Below, piece by piece: positions 25,057-38,699 of a stretch of 64,000 bases of DNA (position 1 is its first letter; every line of letters starts with the position of its first letter). A program made the translations under genes and the position numbers. This stretch comes from Apis mellifera (taxonomy: Eukaryota > Arthropoda > Insecta > Hymenoptera > Apidae), in NCBI RefSeq assembly GCF_003254395.2, contig NC_037641.1, forward strand, positions 11,370,501 through 11,434,500, given 5' to 3'. The notes under the pieces are model-generated. The model was not told the origin of the DNA, ran no database searches, and worked only from the letters and a program-made list of their open reading frames with translations.

Positions 25057-26952
25057 TCAATAACCATGAATCGCTCCGGTAACAGTGGCATGCACGTTCC
25101 GTTGCACTGTTATTGTTGCCGGGCCCAGAGTGCTCCAGCTACCGTGAATATTATTATCGCCGATGAATCCTTCTTGGCCCGGGACCACCCGGATTATCCT
25201 TCCAAACGCCCGGCCTATTTTCCCCAACTATTTCGCAATTTTCAACCAGGGGATATCGAAACTCGAAACGAAGTGCGATTCTTTGGATCGAGGAAAGGAA
25301 GACGAGAGTTTTTTTACTCGCTCGCTTACTTACGAAGTTCGTCGCGGCCAACGTTAATCCCTGAAATTTTAATGGCTCCGAGCTCGCGGTCGAATTTCAA
25401 TAAGCTCGCAGCAGCAACCTCTCCTTCCCTCTCCCTCTCTTTCTCTCTCTCTCTCTCTCTTTCTCTTCGCCGCCTTCTCGAGGAATTGATTTTCGCCACT
25501 TCCGACTTTATCCCGTTTCCCTCGAAAATATGTAAAGGTTGTATTTAAAAGGGAGCCGTCGACGTCGATGAAAGCGTAAACAGGAGGGAGAGGGGGGAGG
25601 GGAGGAGAAGACAAGGAAGGAGACAAGAGGGTATGTAATGGTTAAACCCAGATCGATTCGAATCGGCGCCCCGGGGATGAGCGAGGCAGGGTTGACGCGA
25701 GCGTCGACGACGATCTCTAATAAAGTTCAATTATCCCCCCGGAAAACGTTAGGTACCGGAGGCGGGGAGGGGGGAGGGAAAGGTAGACGAGCCGTGTAGA
25801 AAGCGAGCGGGGCCGGGATGGATACCCCTAGACGTCGAGGCCGTCGAGAGAAAGAGAAACCGGGAGAGATGATAATCTAAACGATCGCAAAGTGGGCTGC
25901 AGAAACGCGCCGAAATTGGCAATAACAGGGCGGGGAAGGGGCAGGAAAGGGTGGCGGAGGAAGGTGGAGAGGGAGGGAGGGAGGGAGCAGCCGCGTAACG
26001 TGTACACGGCACCGGCGCGAACTTCCTATTCTGGTTAGCATTCAAATTGAATCTTCGTGGCGGCCGGTCGTGAAGAGTTACCGCCGTTAATGGACCTCGC
26101 AAACGCTCTCAAATTGCCGGCAGACTGCTGAGACGCGCCACCCTACCCCTAATCTACCGGCTCCGTTCTCCCGCGCGGCTCATCGCCTCTCCTCCCCCAT
26201 CCCCTCGCCCTACCCATTTCCAAATTCGAAATTTCGAATTCGAGACGACTCGAAAGAGAAGATTCTCTTCGTAATGAGACGATTCGTCCTCGAAGAGGAG
26301 GAGAAGGAGAAGGAACAGGGGATGGAGAAGGGGGAAAGGAACGGAGAGATATTAAATTTGGAACGGACGCGGTATTTCGATATGGATACGTTCGAAGGGT
26401 GGAAGGTTGAAACGTTGGAATTAGCTTTCTCTCTCTTCTCCCCTCTCTCCCCGGTTTAGGGATTAGGTCGTTTCGTCCAAGTGGTTGGGGAAGCAGGTTT
26501 TTATCGGTTTCGAGAAATCGCGAGAAAAAGAAGAAGATCCTTGCGAAATGTCCGCAAATTGGTAGCGATCTAACGAGCGGATTGTCGGTCGATGAGCCGC
26601 GAGACGCGTTACGAGGCGCGCGGCTCATTGGTTACGGAAATGTAATTCGAGGAGCAGGGAGAGGGTGGCTTCGGTTTCTTCGTTCTCCCTGTCCCCCGCT
26701 TTCTTTTCTTCCGTTAAACCGAATTAGCCCGCTTGATTTAGAGAGGCTGGGAACGTTTTTTACCGACTTCTCCCCCTTTTCATCGATACTCCCCCACTCC
26801 CAAGGGAAGCGTGGTCGGTGAACGTCGATAATCGAGCCGTGTACAATCGGCCACGCTTCTTCCCGCGGCTTTTCTTTTCCTTAAACCGAAAATCCGAAAT
26901 CAGAGGGAGGAAGACGAAAGTCGGAATAGGGAATTTCGAACGAGAGGAGAGT

Positions 26953-26987
<35 letters not shown>

Positions 26988-27381
26988 ATCATCTCTCCAT
27001 CGTCCTCGCCGAGATTCGAAATGGCTAATTTAGCGTGGCGAGTCCCAAGGGTGAGAGAAGGGGGTTGTTGTAGCCGAGAAGACGGAGAAAGGGGCGAGCG
27101 TCTTGGAGACAAGAACACAACGGAGGATTTCTCTCATCCTCGTGGTGCGTTTCCACGTAATTCTATTAGAGCTAACTATCCGGTCCGGTCCTCGTCCGTT
27201 GGATTTAATCACGGACCCGCCAGACCGTGCAATATTCTTCTCCTATGCCATCTTCCTTCAAAGGAGGACGAGGAGACAATTAGAGGAGGGTGAGAGAGAG
27301 AGAAAGTTCTCCTCCTAACTAAAATCCTTGCGCTTTAGAGACACGCCACGTTAAGATTCCTTTTTATCTTTCTGATTACAG

Positions 27382-27465
27382 CCGAGTTGAAGATGGACGT
27401 TCTCCGAGAGAGGGAGGTTAAGGACAGTCTCGAGCGACAGCTTCAGGACGAGCAGAAGGTTCGAG
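27382..27465 (+). CDS. dac: dachshund exon E4: DachBox-C coiled coil, 84 nt
   Basis: The acceptor is CTTTCTGATTACAG and the donor CGAG|GTGAGT. The exon is phase 1 at both ends and encodes 28 residues. It reads AELKMDVLREREVKDSLERQ and LQDEQKVR, a charged heptad-like coiled coil. It matches vertebrate DACH (ELKMDFLRERELRETLEKQL) after the QxEK of the preceding exon. Reading past the donor meets TGA within three codons, so the donor is required. Introns of 12.2 and 23.0 kb isolate the exon. Confidence 0.96.
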
Positions 27466-28701
27466 GTGAGTGATAATGCTCGATATTATCGATATATATA
27501 AAAATTCGCGCGAAATTCCGCAACGTTCACGGATGCCTGTCCCAAACCGACCAGACGGACGCGCGTTTACGACGAATCTAGACGTGTTGCCATACGCTCG
27601 CCGTCGTATCCTCATCCGCGAGGAGGAGAGAGAGGTTTCCAGAGAGAGGGCGTAACAGCGTCGAGCCATTTAACTCCGCGATAAATCAAAGCGGTCGCGA
27701 AGAGACACGCGGCTATAAAGTCTCTCACCGTATCCTATTATTCCAGCCTCGAAGGACCCTCTAGCCTACGGAGTCTCTCTCTCTCCCTCTCTCTTCTCTC
27801 TCTCTCTCTTTCGTCGAGGATTCGTCCCGGCTGTTTCGCGACTTTAATGGAGTACCAAGGGTAGAAACGCAGGGGTAGAGGAAGGAAGGAAGGAAGGAAA
27901 CGTGGAAGGAGCATGGCAAAGGCCGTGATCGCTCGACCAAGTTTGTATCGAATGTCAGTCCGTAATAGAATAGTCGTCTCGCGTTTACGGGCTCCGCTTC
28001 TCTTTGACCACCTCCTACTATCACCACCACCACCACTACTACTACTATTATTCGATCCTGCCTCGATCGACACCCACACCCCTTTGTCCGCCCGTCTTCT
28101 CTCTCTCTCTCTCTCTCTCTCCCTCGTTTTTTCACCTCGCGCCGAAAACAAAAAAGGAGAGAAAAAGAGAGGGGAAAAAAGAAAGGAACGAACACGCAGA
28201 AGCGGCTTCTCCTCCCTCCTCCCCCTCCATTGTGACGCGGCTCCGGGAGGATCGAGAATCGAGATCTCGGCCGAGAGATTTCGAGGCTCCCGTTACCACT
28301 CCCCCCGCACAAACGGGGAACGAGGAAGAGGGAACCAACGACGCGCGGAACCACGCGCGAGAGCGTCCTTTTTTTTCTTTCTTTCTTTTTCATTCTTTTT
28401 TTTTTTTTCACTCTTTTGGACCACGTACGTCCGGTTCGCGTACGAATCATCGATTCGGCGGTCGTGGACGAAAGGAGCGGGCTGGGAAGAGGGGGAGGGC
28501 GAGGTGGACGGAAAACGGCAGAAGGGTGGCGGGCAAATTCAATATCGCGGATTTTCCTGGCAAAAGATGTCGGCGTCCCGGCTGACGCGAGCACAATGCG
28601 AGACGCGATAAATATGTAAAAGTCGAGAAGACCGACAGGAATATCCGCGTGCTTCGGGGCGGACGTGCGCGCGCGATCCTCGCTATATTGCGATCCGTAT
28701 C

Positions 28702-28727
28702 AAAAAAAAAAAAAAAAAAAAAAAAAA
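28702..28727. repeat. Poly(A) run, 26 nt, with A-rich extension
   Basis: A long A run followed by AAAAAGG-type degenerate units to about 28750. No retroposon body was recognised upstream. Confidence 0.9.
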
Positions 28728-31099
28728 GAAAAAAGGAAAAAAGAAAAAAAAACTCCCTATCCGACGCGCGCGTTCTCGCCGCGTCGATCCGTCCACTGGC
28801 TCGATCGAGCCGATATATATATATATGTATATATTTTTTTGTTTTCTTCCTATTTCCCTCTTCCACCCTCCCACCTCTCCCCTTTCGTTTCTTTCGCCAC
28901 GTCGATGATTCTCCCTTCGGCAACGCGGGCGAATGAAACGCGTGGACAAAGTCGTGGCCGCGTTCGTTTCGGTCGATTCGCAGGAAAAACGAGTTGCAGG
29001 GGGCCCGGCCCTCGCGGTAACACGAGCCTGTGACAACACCAGTCCATTAGTCAACCAGCTCAGTGTCAATACATGAATATGACAGCCGGTCTCACGGAAT
29101 AGCCCATCTATCCCTCGGCGCCACCCCCGACGCCACCCATAATGTCAAGCGAGTTCTATGATATCGCAAATATAGGAAATAGTCCACCAATCCCCTCCCC
29201 ACCCCTCCCCGACTATAGAAACCTTTATCTTTCCGAGGCGAAACTTTTCCTTCCACGTCCCCTTGCCCTCCCCCCCCCCTCCCCCTCGCGCGTTTATACG
29301 AGGATGATCGATGCCGCGCGGCGACCGACCGATTCCATCCACCCCGTGTATTTCCCTCGTATTTTTCGACGATTCTTAGAGGCGGCGGCCAACGTAAGAC
29401 GATACTTAATTTGCGCGAGGCCTCCCGCGGTTCCGGCCGGATGGATGATCGATCATCCGGGGATATTGACTCAAACCGCTCGCCTAAGACAATCCTCTTT
29501 CCCTCCCATCCGGCTAATGACCAAAGCGCGAATGAAACGAGCCAGCCTTTTTCTTTCTCTTCGAGGAACTGGGCGCGACAGAGAGAGAAAGAGAGGAAAC
29601 GAAGGAAACGGATCGACCCGATGTCTTTATCAATTTTTACGGCTGCGTCCTCGCTGGCGAGGCAATTTGTGCAATAAGGGGAGTCGAAGGGCGGAGGGAG
29701 GGCGCGGCGTTATTAGCCCGTTTAAAGCCGCTCCTCTCCCCCTCCCTGCCCGGTTGGCATTTCGGTAAAGGTCGAAATCTTGGACCCCCCGCGGGCCGAG
29801 CAGCTCGCTATTATCCTGGCAGGGGTTGGGAGTCGGTGCCTCCTTCCGAAGGGATTTGTAATGGGTACACGCGTCGAACAACGAACACGACCTTTGCGAT
29901 TCCTCCAACGAGAATCCATCCTCGACGATTTTTCCGCTCGCTCGATATGCTGCTCCATTCGAGGAGCGAGTTAACTCTTTATTTGGAAAAGACCGAGAGA
30001 GAGAGAGAGAGAGAGGAAGGGAGAGAGGGAGAGAAAGTTTGTTTGCCCACGCCACGGGTGTGCGCGAGAGGAAAACGAGGTGCGTTTTTTTCCCCCCCTC
30101 TCGCGGAAGAAACGCGGAGAAACGTTTCCCACGTTGTCTCCGTAATTTACGGGAACCGGATTTCGTTAATCGCACGGTTTTTCGAGACGGAAGAAGAGGC
30201 GAGGGGAGATCGAAGGAGCGCGATCGAAGCGGAGCAAAGATACCGCAGGGCCAGCTGATCGGTGGTGGAGGGAGGCTGGGATAACAAATATAAGCAGAGA
30301 GAGAGGAGGGAGGGAGAGAGAGAGAGAGAGAGAGAGCGGAACGAGAGCGACGTGGCTCTGGATTGGATCCGCGGGCGGAAATTCTGGCCGATGTCGTCTC
30401 GCGTCAACCGAGCTGGCGGCGCAAAAAGGCCTGGCCGCGCGTATAAACGTTGGCGCAAAGCCGCGGCGGAGATCGGCTTGGGAGCCGACAGCTGCCTTTG
30501 CCTCAGCTTCACGGGAATTTGCGGCCTCCCCGTAATTACCCGATCCTTTTGTCGCAGCTTCGAAACTCGCCGCCACCCACCCTCTCTCGTGGCCTGGCCT
30601 CCGCCACTCGTCGGTTTCGCGTCCGTCTAACCTTGGAGCCGCGCTTTCCCCTTTTCTCCGCGATGGATTCTGTTGGAGAAAAAACGCGAAGCGAAGGGGA
30701 GGAGAGGGGCGATCGAGAGGGCGACGAGCGCGCGCGGAAACGGAATAATCGGCCTCTCTCTCTCTTTTTCTGTCTCTCTCCCTCGCTCGTTGCTCGTTTC
30801 GTCGGTAACGAAGCGCGATGGTGGCGACAAACGGAATTGAAACTGTACAATCAACCAACCTACCTACCGAGATTTATACACGCGACGCTCCTTCCTCGCC
30901 CTCCCTCGAATTAGCCGGCCCGTAATGCCAGGATCGGGTGTCGGTGTAATTGGGACCCAAGGGAGTTTGCCGCGTTTCAACCCCCCTCCCTCTCCTCTCA
31001 CTCTCTCTTCCCCCGTTTCGAGCAGCGCTCGTCACGCTATCGGGCCGGGAGGAGTCTTAGCGCGAGGATTACATCCACTACCGTTGCTCGAACCGTTGG

Positions 31100-31370
31100 A
31101 TTTTTAAACCAGACGAAACTAAACAGAGGGCAGTCCGTGGTTTGTAAATGTCAAGGTTCGCGTTGAAATATACAGAGAGGCCTGAATCGAAAAAGCTGGA
31201 CGGTGGAATGATAACCGTTCATTAGGCACACGTTCACGGTTGACGATCCCCTCAAAGATTATTGACGCAATGCTCAAGCCGATACAATACACGCTCGCGC
31301 GTCCTATAATTACTCGTATTAGATTCATCCCTCGTCACGGATCGATAATCCGTGACTAACATATCCATCG
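31100..31370. other. Repeat-poor intronic island (candidate enhancer)
   Basis: About 270 bases of mixed-composition sequence without microsatellites, between tract-rich flanks. It has AT-rich cores such as AAAGATTATTGA and TATAATTACT. No open frame of note. The regulatory role is inference. Confidence 0.25.
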
Positions 31371-32797
31371 GAGGTATCTGTCCGCGGCCGCAAAGAAACA
31401 CACGGAGCTTCGAAGAGGCGATTCTCAAAAGAGCTTGCGATCTACGACTACGGCTACGACTACGGCTAAGACTACGAAGAGAACAACGACGACGACAATA
31501 ACAACAACAACATCAACAACAACAATAACGAGAACGGGTATGGACATCGGATGACGTCGATGCTCCCGTGCGTAACGATAGCTGATTTGCTTTGAAGTGA
31601 ACGTTTACACACACCGATACCAGGCGGAACCCTCCCTCCTGTATTGTAACTGCTCTCGAGGCAACCGGTGGAAGGAGAGGGAGCAAGGGGGGAGGGGTGA
31701 TGCGTGCAACAACGTCGTCCTCCCTCGTCTCCGTTCCAGCGTAGGGCACGCAGTCCTTATGCTCCTCTAGACGACGCCACTGCGTGGAAACGTGTCGATT
31801 ACCACCCTACAACACTTGGCTTCGCTCGAATCCTTTGCGAGGCGACCATTCTGATTCACCGATCCCGGAAACTCGTCGCCGCGCGTTTCGCCCAAGTCAC
31901 GGCAAAACGAAACCAGCGTTCTAGAAACAAGATGGAAGAATGGATCTCGCTTATTATGTCCGGAAATATTCTTAACGGTTAGGTCGGGACGGTGATAGAA
32001 ACTTAACGTCGTGTTAAACTTCTCCAAAGTTTATGCGTATGGGTATACGGTCGGAGGAGTAAACGGACGACACGCGTAGTTATAAGATTTACGTCACGTC
32101 AAAGAACACGCGCGTGGCACGGTTAGTTTAAACAGTTAAGAGGAGAAGGAGGAGGAGAAGGGAAAAAGAGTAAGATAGTTTATACGAACGCTCGAATTTG
32201 GTGGTTTTTGCTCGAGCTAAAGTAAGTGAGTGAGTAAGTAGGTGGTGTTCTTCGGTCGATGATTCACGAAGGAAGATGGGCGAGAAGACGAGGACTGGTG
32301 GAGAAGAGGCTTTAAGGGGCAATAATGGGTCGCGAATTGGTTGGGAAGCGAGGACAGGAACGGAAGCGAATCTAATGCGGTGTGACAAAGAATGGAGGGG
32401 GGATGGGACGAGAGAGGGCGACGGGGTTTCACCTCGATCGGGTGCGCGCGATCGTGGGCAAAGGGTTCGATCGGCGGCTCACTCCCCTTTGTGGCAGTTT
32501 AGCGTTTCATGTCGTATTCCGACTCATTAGAAATTGAGGAATACAAAAGAGGCGCAAAAGGGATACGGCTTTGAGATAAAAAGAACGTCCAGAGTACACT
32601 GTCCCGCGCCATCCACCCCCACCTTGGTGGCGGGGGCAACGACAAAGGTGTCGACCGCCGACCGCCCCTTTCGGCCCCGGTCCCATTCCCTTCTCGCGTC
32701 CATGGCTTCGATTTTTCCGCGAATTTTTTGCCCGCCTCCGCTTTGTCCTCCGGAGAGCAGAGGCGTCCCTTCGTCCCCGAGCTTCGCCTCCAGAGAG

Positions 32798-32840
32798 TAT
32801 ATATATATATATATATACACACGTGTGTGCACACGTGTAT
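32798..32840. repeat. (TA)n followed by CA/GT palindrome
   Basis: Ten TA units run into alternating purine-pyrimidine sequence ACACACGTGTGTGCACACGTGT, two CACGTG (E-box) cores included. Confidence 0.85.
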
Positions 32841-34254
32841 AGGTATCGTGAACCGAAAGAAGAGGAGAGGAGGAAAGAGAGCGGTTTTAAAGGGGGAGGG
32901 AAGGGTTTAAAAATCTTGGGAAAGAGCGTAGGACGCGCGATAAAACTGAAGGTTCGACCCGATGGATCGGTCGACGCGTCGTTGGAAGCCGATATACCGT
33001 GTGGGCTCGGTATATACCCCCAGAAGGTTAGCTATATATCGGCGAAGAGTCGATGCTGGTGGCTACAAGGGGGTAGGTGCCGCGGTCACTTTGTGAACTA
33101 ACCTGGCTTTGCCCGCTGTTTAATTAAGTCTCGCCGAGACTACTCGTCCTCGCCTCTCTCTCTCTCTCTCTCTCGCTTCATCCCCCCGTCCGTTTCTCTG
33201 GCTCTCCCCCAACGCTCGATTTCGCTCTCTCGGTGCGGTGGTGGCCCTTCGATCATCGAGGGGGTCGGTTTATATCTCTCTCTCTCTCTCTCTTTAGCTT
33301 TTGCGCGCCATCCACGCCGGCCCGTGTCGCGAATATGACACTCTCTCTTTCTCTCTCATCCCTCTCCTCGCTCTTTCTCTCTCGGACAGCGAGAAAAAAT
33401 TAAATCACGCAGCCAGTGCTAGGAGACGCGAGCGAAAAGGGTAACCGAAGCTGTCGAGGGTCATACTTTCGACCCTTTCGAGAGCAAAGCCCCCTCCTCC
33501 TCTCTTCTTCGAATCGGTCCAAGTTTCCTTTCCACGAAATGTTTTCGATCGACTCGAAGGGAGGGGAGAAAAGCGTTTGGATTCTCCTCTTCGAAAAGCG
33601 AGGAGCCACGAAGGGAGGAATCGTTGGTGGATAGATTCGAAGTCGAGCGGCCGCCGCTCTCCGCCGATCTTCCTTTCCTCCGCGGTGGTATTTTTTTTTT
33701 TTTTTCCCCCTCGCTGGTTGCTTCCACCCCACGGAGCCCCGAGGGCACGCGTATGAATTCGCTCGCGCGTAACAGTGAGCTTCGTAACCGTAATATAATT
33801 GTTAATGCGCTGGTGGGCCCCGGCCAACGGCGTTTAACGCGCTCCAACGTCCTACGCGCCCCGACGACCCACGTCGGATTTCAACCCCTTACGTAAAAAT
33901 AGAACGTTTCACCTTACCTCCCGACGCCCGAGGTTTTCTTCCCAGCCGGGGAGGAGAGGGGGAACTCGAGATCGATCCCCTCCAAAAGATTACTTTTCGA
34001 AAACTTTCGCCGAAACGAACGAATAAGCGAGGATCGATCGATCCAAGGTTAACGATTGAGGGGGTGAGGAAGCGGAAATCGGGGATAAAAAAGAAAGTTG
34101 GAGGACAATAGCGGGAGGATCGAGCGTGGCACGGACACGAGCTCGAAAGAAAAGTTAGCATCGATGAGAGCGGTCTAGCCAGGGGGTTGAATTTCTCGGT
34201 TACCTGGCCAACCGTGCAATATTCTCTGGCTGGAATATTCCGCGAGACGAGACA

Positions 34255-34281
<27 letters not shown>
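34255..34281. repeat. (GA)n microsatellite
   Basis: About 13 GA units in intron 4. Confidence 0.95.
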
Positions 34282-34285
<4 letters not shown>

Positions 34286-36369
34286 AAGGAAAGAAATAAA
34301 ACGCGACAGCTTATTTACGCGGCCGTGCAGGCGTGAGCCATTCCTCCGGGAAATAGATGGTGGTGGTAGTGGTGGTTCTGCTCCTCCGTCTAGTTACATC
34401 CTGCTGTCAGGCCGAGGCGTAAGCACGTCTTTCCACGATTTATCGCCGAAGAAATTCGCGCAATTATGATAAACGTTGCTCGCTCGCGCTCGCGTAATCG
34501 CGCGCGTAGGGAAGGGAAAGTGAATTTTCAGAAGAGGGAAGAAGAAAAGAAAGAGAGAGAGAGAGAGGGAGAGAGGATTTTAGAACCGTGCGAAATTTCG
34601 CATCTGTTGAATATCCCGAAGACATGGTTTCGTTGGTAATCGCGGCCAATGAAAGGCGCGAAACAGAAGCGACAACGCGATACGTACGATATTTCGAGCG
34701 ATGTAACTATCGTTCCAAGCGTACGCGAAATATAGCTCGAGGAACGGAAGAAAGGAAAATACGTAGTAACGCGGTGTATACGATCTAATCGCGTTCAACA
34801 CCGAAACGCTCGTCGTGTTGGTTGGCCCCGTCACCCGGCCCCGTGATAAATAAAGACCGTAAGAAATACCATTAGGGAAGCTGGAAGCGAGCTTCCATCG
34901 AGGAGAGCGCGCGTGTACACCGAGTTTGTGTACACCGTAGAGTCGGCCGGGCACGAAGAGAGAGAGAGAGAGAGGGAGCGAGGGAGAGAGAGGGACGACG
35001 ACGCGAGAAATTTCGTTGCTGCGGAATTTAGATGAAATTGCGCGAATTACTTGAACGCCCGACGCGCGCGTGTGTATGCATACGTGGCCGGCTTCCTCTC
35101 CTCTTTCTCTGCCTCTTCCTCCTCCTCCTCCCGTATCCGCGCGAGCGCAACCTCGATTCGTATCTGGTGCGCGCGTGGCGAGGTGAGACGGTTGCGAAAA
35201 TTCTGCGCGTACCGGGGGCATAGTGTTCGCGAGAAGGCCGTCGTGGAACGCGCGCAGCTCTTTGTTCCTCCTCGCGAGCCACCGGTCCTTTGCGATAAAC
35301 CACGAGCGTCGCACGCTCGATCGATTCTTGGCGGCCACCGAATCCAGCCACGGGGGAGAGCGCCCCTGCTCCTTCTCTCCTACTCCTCGCCTTTCCACCG
35401 ATTTCCAATTGTTTCGTTTCCATAATTCGGTATAAGAATCTCCATCTCGTTTCGAAGAGCCTCGAAATTTCGATATTCACCAACGGGAACGAAACCTGGA
35501 ATTACCGCGAAATTAAAGCAGGGCGCGAAAGGTGTGAATAAATGAACGTCCACCCGGTAATCGGTAACCCGTTATTACGTGGGCCGGTGTCGCTCCGACA
35601 CCCGAGCAACCATTGTCCCCCTCCAACGATTCACCATGGACGAAACGAACGGATCTCGAATTCTCCTCCAGGAAAATTAAGAAGGATCCTTTCTTCTTAA
35701 TCTCTTCTCCTTTCCTTTCCTTTCCTTTCGAAAGGAATCGAAAGCAGGCGAATTCGATTATTTCTCGCGGCGCTCGCGAAACAATACAGATACGACCCTC
35801 GAGTAATACGAGTTTCCTCGTAAAGTAGCATTCCCGTGTAAGTCCTTCTGTCGGTCGGCCGACTACCATCCACGGCTTTCTATTATGCATGCGTCCCTTA
35901 TTGGCAGTAAACGCGCTCACCCTCCTTTTCGGGGGCGCAGGAGGAGGAGGAGGAGGAGGAGAGAGAGGTTAGGCGGGCCCCACCCCGAACACGATACCGT
36001 TCCGCTCCGCCGTACGGAATTACGGCCGTAAGCATATTTCTAATTATAACGTCGCGAGAGGAAAGGCCTCACGGACAGACGGAGAATCTCATAAATTATG
36101 GAGGAACGAGCCGATTTCGCGGGACGGAGAGAAATGGAGGGGGAGAGAGGGAGGGAGAGAGAGAGAGAGAGCTCGTGGCTCCCGGCAAGACACGCGTTTC
36201 CTCCTCGTGGATTGCAAAAGTTCCCGCGCGTAGCTTGCGTGTGCCGGCGGAAAGATGGGAAAGCGGCGGGGCGGGGGGAAGAGCCGTGGGGTCGAAAGGC
36301 GGGCGGAGGGGGACGCCGGCGTTTACGTTTTGATTCGTCGTAACGGGGATTAAACGGGAGGCGCAAATA

Positions 36370-36740
36370 CGTTCATCATCGACCGCGCGAAGCGTCCGGC
36401 GTTTACGCGGTTACACGCATACCGCTTGTGTTCACGCGGCCGTGCATTATATGGAGTGCTCGCGATCGCCACTCTCCCGAGCCCATTCGCCGCCACCAAT
36501 TTGGCATCGAGAATGGTCCATAGTCATTAATGGGTCGTACGCGTTAACGATTATGTTTCGGCTGTAATCATTGGACCGATTGTCCCGATCGCCGCGCTAA
36601 TAAAGCGTGATGGCCCGCCCGGCCTACCCGCTCATCCGGACCGTCGATGACGATGACGATCACGTCCGCGATCGCGCACCGACCCCGTAATTGCGCCATA
36701 GAGCCGCGGCCCTTTTACAACTTTTAACGAGTCATCGAGT
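36370..36740. other. Repeat-poor intronic island (candidate enhancer)
   Basis: About 370 bases almost free of simple repeats, with homeodomain-type cores (GTCATTAATGG, GTAATCATTGG, GCTAATAAAG) spaced through GC-rich sequence. No coding pattern. The regulatory role is inference from composition. Confidence 0.3.
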
Positions 36741-37370
36741 CATCTCGCCACCGTTTATGTCGCGGTACCCGATCGTTCGTTTAAAGGGAAATACGACGTC
36801 CCCGTCCGTTCCGCTCCGCTCCGCTCGGTGAATCGCGAGTGGAACGCGGATGGATCGCGAGCGAATGAAAGGGGAAGGAATCGACGACGATTCGCCGAAA
36901 GGGGGGGGAGGGGGACGTAATATCCCGGTCCGGAATTTGATCCAAGATCCGAGGGATGGGATACGCGTTGCGGTGTCGATCCGCCGATTAGCGGACGAAC
37001 CTTCGGCGAACCGTTTCCTCGGGGGGAAGGGGGGCCGAGGAAGGGTTGAAAGGGGGAGTTTAAGACGTTGGCGGTTTCGAAGGGGGCCGTGAAGGTCCTT
37101 GGCCGCGTAATTACGTTAACCGCAACCGCCAAACGCCGGTACGAACGGTGGCAAGGGCTCGGGAAACGGTATAATCCGCAACGAACCCACCTATCCACCC
37201 ACCTTACGGGATCCACCCTCGTTGGAACGACGACCAGCTTCCTTCCGGCCGGTGGATACGAGCGTTACCTACTCGACGACGACGAGTGGATGTGGTTCGA
37301 CCTCGAGATCTCGGGGCTCTCGCGTTCGACGAGAGCCTCGAGTTGGCGAAGGAAGCGCGGGGAAAACGGG

Positions 37371-37401
<31 letters not shown>

Positions 37402-38699
37402 GGAGGGAGAGTTGGAAGCCTCGCCGGAAACACATCCACGCGCTCGATGAATTAGTAATACCGGAGGTCTTAGAGCCGAAGGGACTTGTAAGCTGTAATT
37501 GCATTAATCGCGGTGATATTTTGGGCTCAGGTGTCTTCGCGCCCGCTACTGCTCGTTAATAGCCGCCATTATCGTTCTAGCCGTTCGTCGTGGACGAACT
37601 ACCGTCTCGAAACTCGAATCGTCTCTCCCTCTCTCGCCCCCTCTCTCAAGATGGCAAGGGAAATATAGGTTTATCGGTTCGAGGACAGACGATGCTTCGA
37701 TGCTTTCTTTCCTTTCCACGAGAGAGAGAGAGAGAGAGAAAGAGGAACGTCGATTAACCTCGGGTTGGACGCGAAGGTGACGATCGTAACGGAAACGATC
37801 GCGAACGATCTCGTTAACGAGGACGCGTGGCGAATACGCGTAACGAGACGGACGAGCGAAAGGGATATAATAACAGCGAGGGCGTGAAAGAACGAAGGAG
37901 AGCGTTGAGCGGAGAGGACGGCGTTGCGGGGATGGGCCAGGACGAAACATTAATCTCTCGCGGTGGCAATATCGGGCCGATGATATTCGAGGCACGAGTA
38001 TTATAGAGGAGCCGATGTCATTAGTCGGGCCGCGTGTGCGTGTGTGCGGCCAGGGTGGGTAGCGTGGAGCGGCGCTAAGCGGAGGACACCCTTGCACCCT
38101 GTCTAGCGTGTGCGCGCCGCCCCTCCCCCTCGCCCACTCTCCTCTTTGCCGCTGTCTCTGGCTCGACGCGCGCGGCTCTGCGCCGCGCGGCCCTCTGTGT
38201 CCGACGGTAGTATCGATATGCAGGACCGTGATAATCGATTGCCGCATTCCTCGAGATGGAGCGACGCTGCGCGCTTTGAATACGCCAGAGGGCCCTGATC
38301 GTGCACCATGCATACGAACGCTCTCCCTCTCTCTCTCTTCCCCGTATTCTGCCTGTTCCCTCTCTTTGTTCCCCCTCTCGCGATAGCACGCACTTATGGA
38401 TATGCATGTACGTACGGATGGAGGCGCATCGCCACGCATACGCCGCCGGATTCACGCGCACACTCAAGACCCGCCGGGGTCTTGCGGATATTGCTTTCTC
38501 GCCGAATTCGTTACCGTTCCCCGATTATCGTTACGATCCTCGAAAAGGGGGAGAAAAGAACGAGAGGGGAGGGTTAATCCGAGGCGAAACTCCTTCGACT
38601 CCTTCAGGATGGGTGGAGAGTGGTACGGGAAGAAGGAGTTGGCCCCTGAACGTTGGACGCTCGCTCGCTCGCTCGCGCCATCTACCCTTCCCGTCACCC

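Larger units (their letters stand above)
15168..27381 (+). other. dac intron 3 (12.2 kb)
   Basis: Phase-1 intron that splits DachBox-C between EK and AELKMD. It holds many microsatellites: (TTA)n 15807-15859, (GATC)n 15949-15970, (TAG)n 19058-19090, (TTC)n 19122-19144 and 22507-22535, (ACG)n 22192-22220, and (GA)n 23342-23372. There is also an A-run at 21862-21882. Apart from the candidate alternative exon at 24872-25056, no exon, RNA or mobile element could be supported. Open frames are low-complexity translations of GA/CT tracts. A small inverted repeat with octamer-like cores lies at 21572-21595. Confidence 0.85.

Noticed and set aside
32823..33101. Open frame with a less repetitive second half (KLKVRPDGSVDASLEADIPC)
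   Set aside because: No start context, no splice partner in phase with dac and no known family. The stretch is better described by its inverted repeats.
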